From the NCBI RefSeq assembly GCF_020829595.1, contig NZ_JAIVFW010000010.1:62001-126000 (forward strand): a stretch of DNA of 64,000 nucleotides, read 5' to 3'. The notes below the pieces were generated by a model that searched no databases, was not told the origin of the DNA, and was given only the letters and a program-made list of their open reading frames with translations. This stretch comes from Nostoc sp. CHAB 5844. GTDB taxonomy: Bacteria > Cyanobacteriota > Cyanobacteriia > Cyanobacteriales > Nostocaceae. Positions 62,996-64,000 of this stretch are shown here, one piece after another (the first letter of the stretch is position 1; each line of letters opens with the position of its first letter). Both the position numbers and the translations under genes were made by a program.

Positions 62996-63607
62996 TTATT
63001 TAAACCAATTTAACCAAGCATCCCAATTATCGACAATTTGAGCAAATTCAGCATAACCTGCGGCTCTTGGATGAGCGCCATCATGATTTCTAGCTTCTTC
63101 TAACCAAGTATTTGATTTAATTAATATCGGAAAAACGTTGAGATAAGGTACATCTAATTGCTGACCAACTAAAGCAAACTCTTGAGCTAAATTCCCAATT
63201 CTTTGATTTTGTTCTACATCTGTACATGGTGGCGGACTAATCATTAAAATAGGATATAACTGTTTAGCCTCGCTCAAAATCTCATGAATGTTTTTGAGTG
63301 AATCTCCAATATCAACACGAGTTTTACCATTTACTATTGTCGTGTCATTCACTCCAAAGGAAAATACAACTCTACCGTTATATTCTTTTGGTAAACGATA
63401 GGTAACTTCTCTCAGCCAACGGTTTTTCAGTTCAGTACTTGTTTCTCTTCGTACACCTAAATTATAGTAGGTGATGTCATAACCTCTTTTATTAGCATTT
63501 ACACAGATTCTACCTGTCCAACCAAGACATTCTGGGTCGCCTGTGCCGTTGACAAATGATTCGCCTAGAAAGCAAATTCTGACTTCTGATAGAGGTTTTG
63601 TATTCAT
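62996..63607 (-). CDS. GDSL/SGNH-type hydrolase
   Basis: 203 residues with the SGNH blocks: ICFLGESFVNGTGD (block I, Ser17; the usual GDS is GES here), FSFGVNDTT (block III GxND) and DGAHPRAAGYAEF near the end (block V DxxH). No signal peptide, so it is cytosolic. It should hydrolyse an ester, thioester or acetyl bond; the substrate is not predictable. ATG at 63607; 48 bases lie between its stop and the Uma2 start. Confidence 0.88.
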   Translation of the reverse strand: MNTKPLSEVRICFLGESFVNGTGDPECLGWTGRICVNANKRGYDITYYNLGVRRETSTELKNRWLREVTYRLPKEYNGRVVFSFGVNDTTIVNGKTRVDIGDSLKNIHEILSEAKQLYPILMISPPPCTDVEQNQRIGNLAQEFALVGQQLDVPYLNVFPILIKSNTWLEEARNHDGAHPRAAGYAEFAQIVDNWDAWLNWFK

Positions 63608-63786
63608 AATTCTTTATTATTTAGTCTTGAGGAATCACACAACATATTTTGAAAGATGTTTATCTAAATCTTTCTGAAGATTCATGAAATACTATTTGAG
63701 TAGAGACACAATGTACTGTATCTCTACAAGTAACTCTATTTCACGCATTTGCAGATTATCACTATCTGTGCGTCACTTCTAAACTT

Positions 63787-64000
63787 ATGGTTAAAAAAGT
63801 AGTAATTGTTGGTGCTGGGCCAAGTGGACTTTTATTGGCTCAGTACTTGTTACGTCGTGGCGATAATTATCAAATCGATATTTATGAGCGTCGTAGTGAC
63901 CCTAGAATTGTCTCATTTTCTAAATCTAGAACTTATCCTATTTCTCTCAATGAAAGAGGCATGAGAGCTTTAAGACAAATTGAGGGGTTGGAAGCAGCAG
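63787..64000 (+). CDS. FAD-dependent monooxygenase (5' part, kynurenine-3-monooxygenase-like)
   Basis: The window cuts this gene after 71 codons. It starts MVKKVVIVGAGPSGLLLAQYLLRRGD, a dinucleotide-binding fold for FAD, then IDIYERRSDPR and SKSRTYPISLNERGMRALRQI. The RxxPISLNERGxxAL segment resembles the group A flavin hydroxylases, kynurenine 3-monooxygenase in particular. Reaction and length cannot be confirmed from the visible part. Confidence 0.75.
   Translation, partial: MVKKVVIVGAGPSGLLLAQYLLRRGDNYQIDIYERRSDPRIVSFSKSRTYPISLNERGMRALRQIEGLEAA

Overview
This 64 kb window looks like chromosome from a filamentous, probably heterocyst-forming cyanobacterium (Nostoc/Anabaena type). The evidence is the dense scatter of the cyanobacterial HIP1 octamer GCGATCGC, several arrays of tandem 7-base repeats, many small palindromic repeats, PEP-CTERM proteins, a Rubisco activase with a small-subunit-like tail, a TerB protein with a Mo-nitrogenase-family C-terminus, a DUF928 protein and a cyanobacterial lipoxygenase. 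I saw no rRNA, tRNA or CRISPR array. Assignments rest on motifs and remembered family features; no database search was run.

Layout. 0-29 kb is mostly ordinary: msrA, a Ser/Thr kinase, a DUF928 operon, a SuhB-like phosphatase, an M50 protease with TPRs, ftsH, obgE, mnmG, acs, and small exported proteins. It is broken by decay products: a frameshifted FAD oxidoreductase joined at a HIP1 site to a decapitated PIN toxin (2.9-3.6 kb), an IS110 remnant (13.6 kb), and a pentapeptide-repeat gene cut by a 146-bp MITE with a 9-bp target duplication (26 kb).

29.9-36.1 kb is the most interesting part. Five co-directional genes encode a CHAT (caspase-like) protease, an iSTAND-like protein, a MoxR AAA+ ATPase, a two-TM von Willebrand A protein and a 639-residue membrane protein with two tandem YcxB-like domains. 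The protease C-terminus and the iSTAND-like N-terminus carry the same coiled-coil module, as expected of a homotypic adaptor (effector-associated domain). Two pairs of genes overlap by 4 and 8 bases. This has the shape of a MoxR/vWA ternary conflict (immunity or cell-suicide) system with two candidate effectors, a protease and a membrane protein. Next to it, facing away, lie a two-gene unit of unknown function (36.4-37.6 kb) and a Uma2-tail remnant.

37.9-50.9 kb is housekeeping: TerC, ndk, speA, a sugar nucleotidyltransferase, scpA, an AI-2E exporter family protein, pdxH, a photolyase-like protein split into two genes, a lipoxygenase and a Bcp peroxiredoxin. 51.1-59.9 kb is a surface-glycan island (WcbI-like protein, broken PIG-L-like gene, DUF4214-methyltransferase, three GT4 glycosyltransferases, Wzt/Wzm-type ABC exporter) bracketed by two direct copies of a ~135-bp sequence. 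60.3-64 kb has rca, a VapBC-type module, Uma2 and GDSL genes and the start of a flavin monooxygenase.
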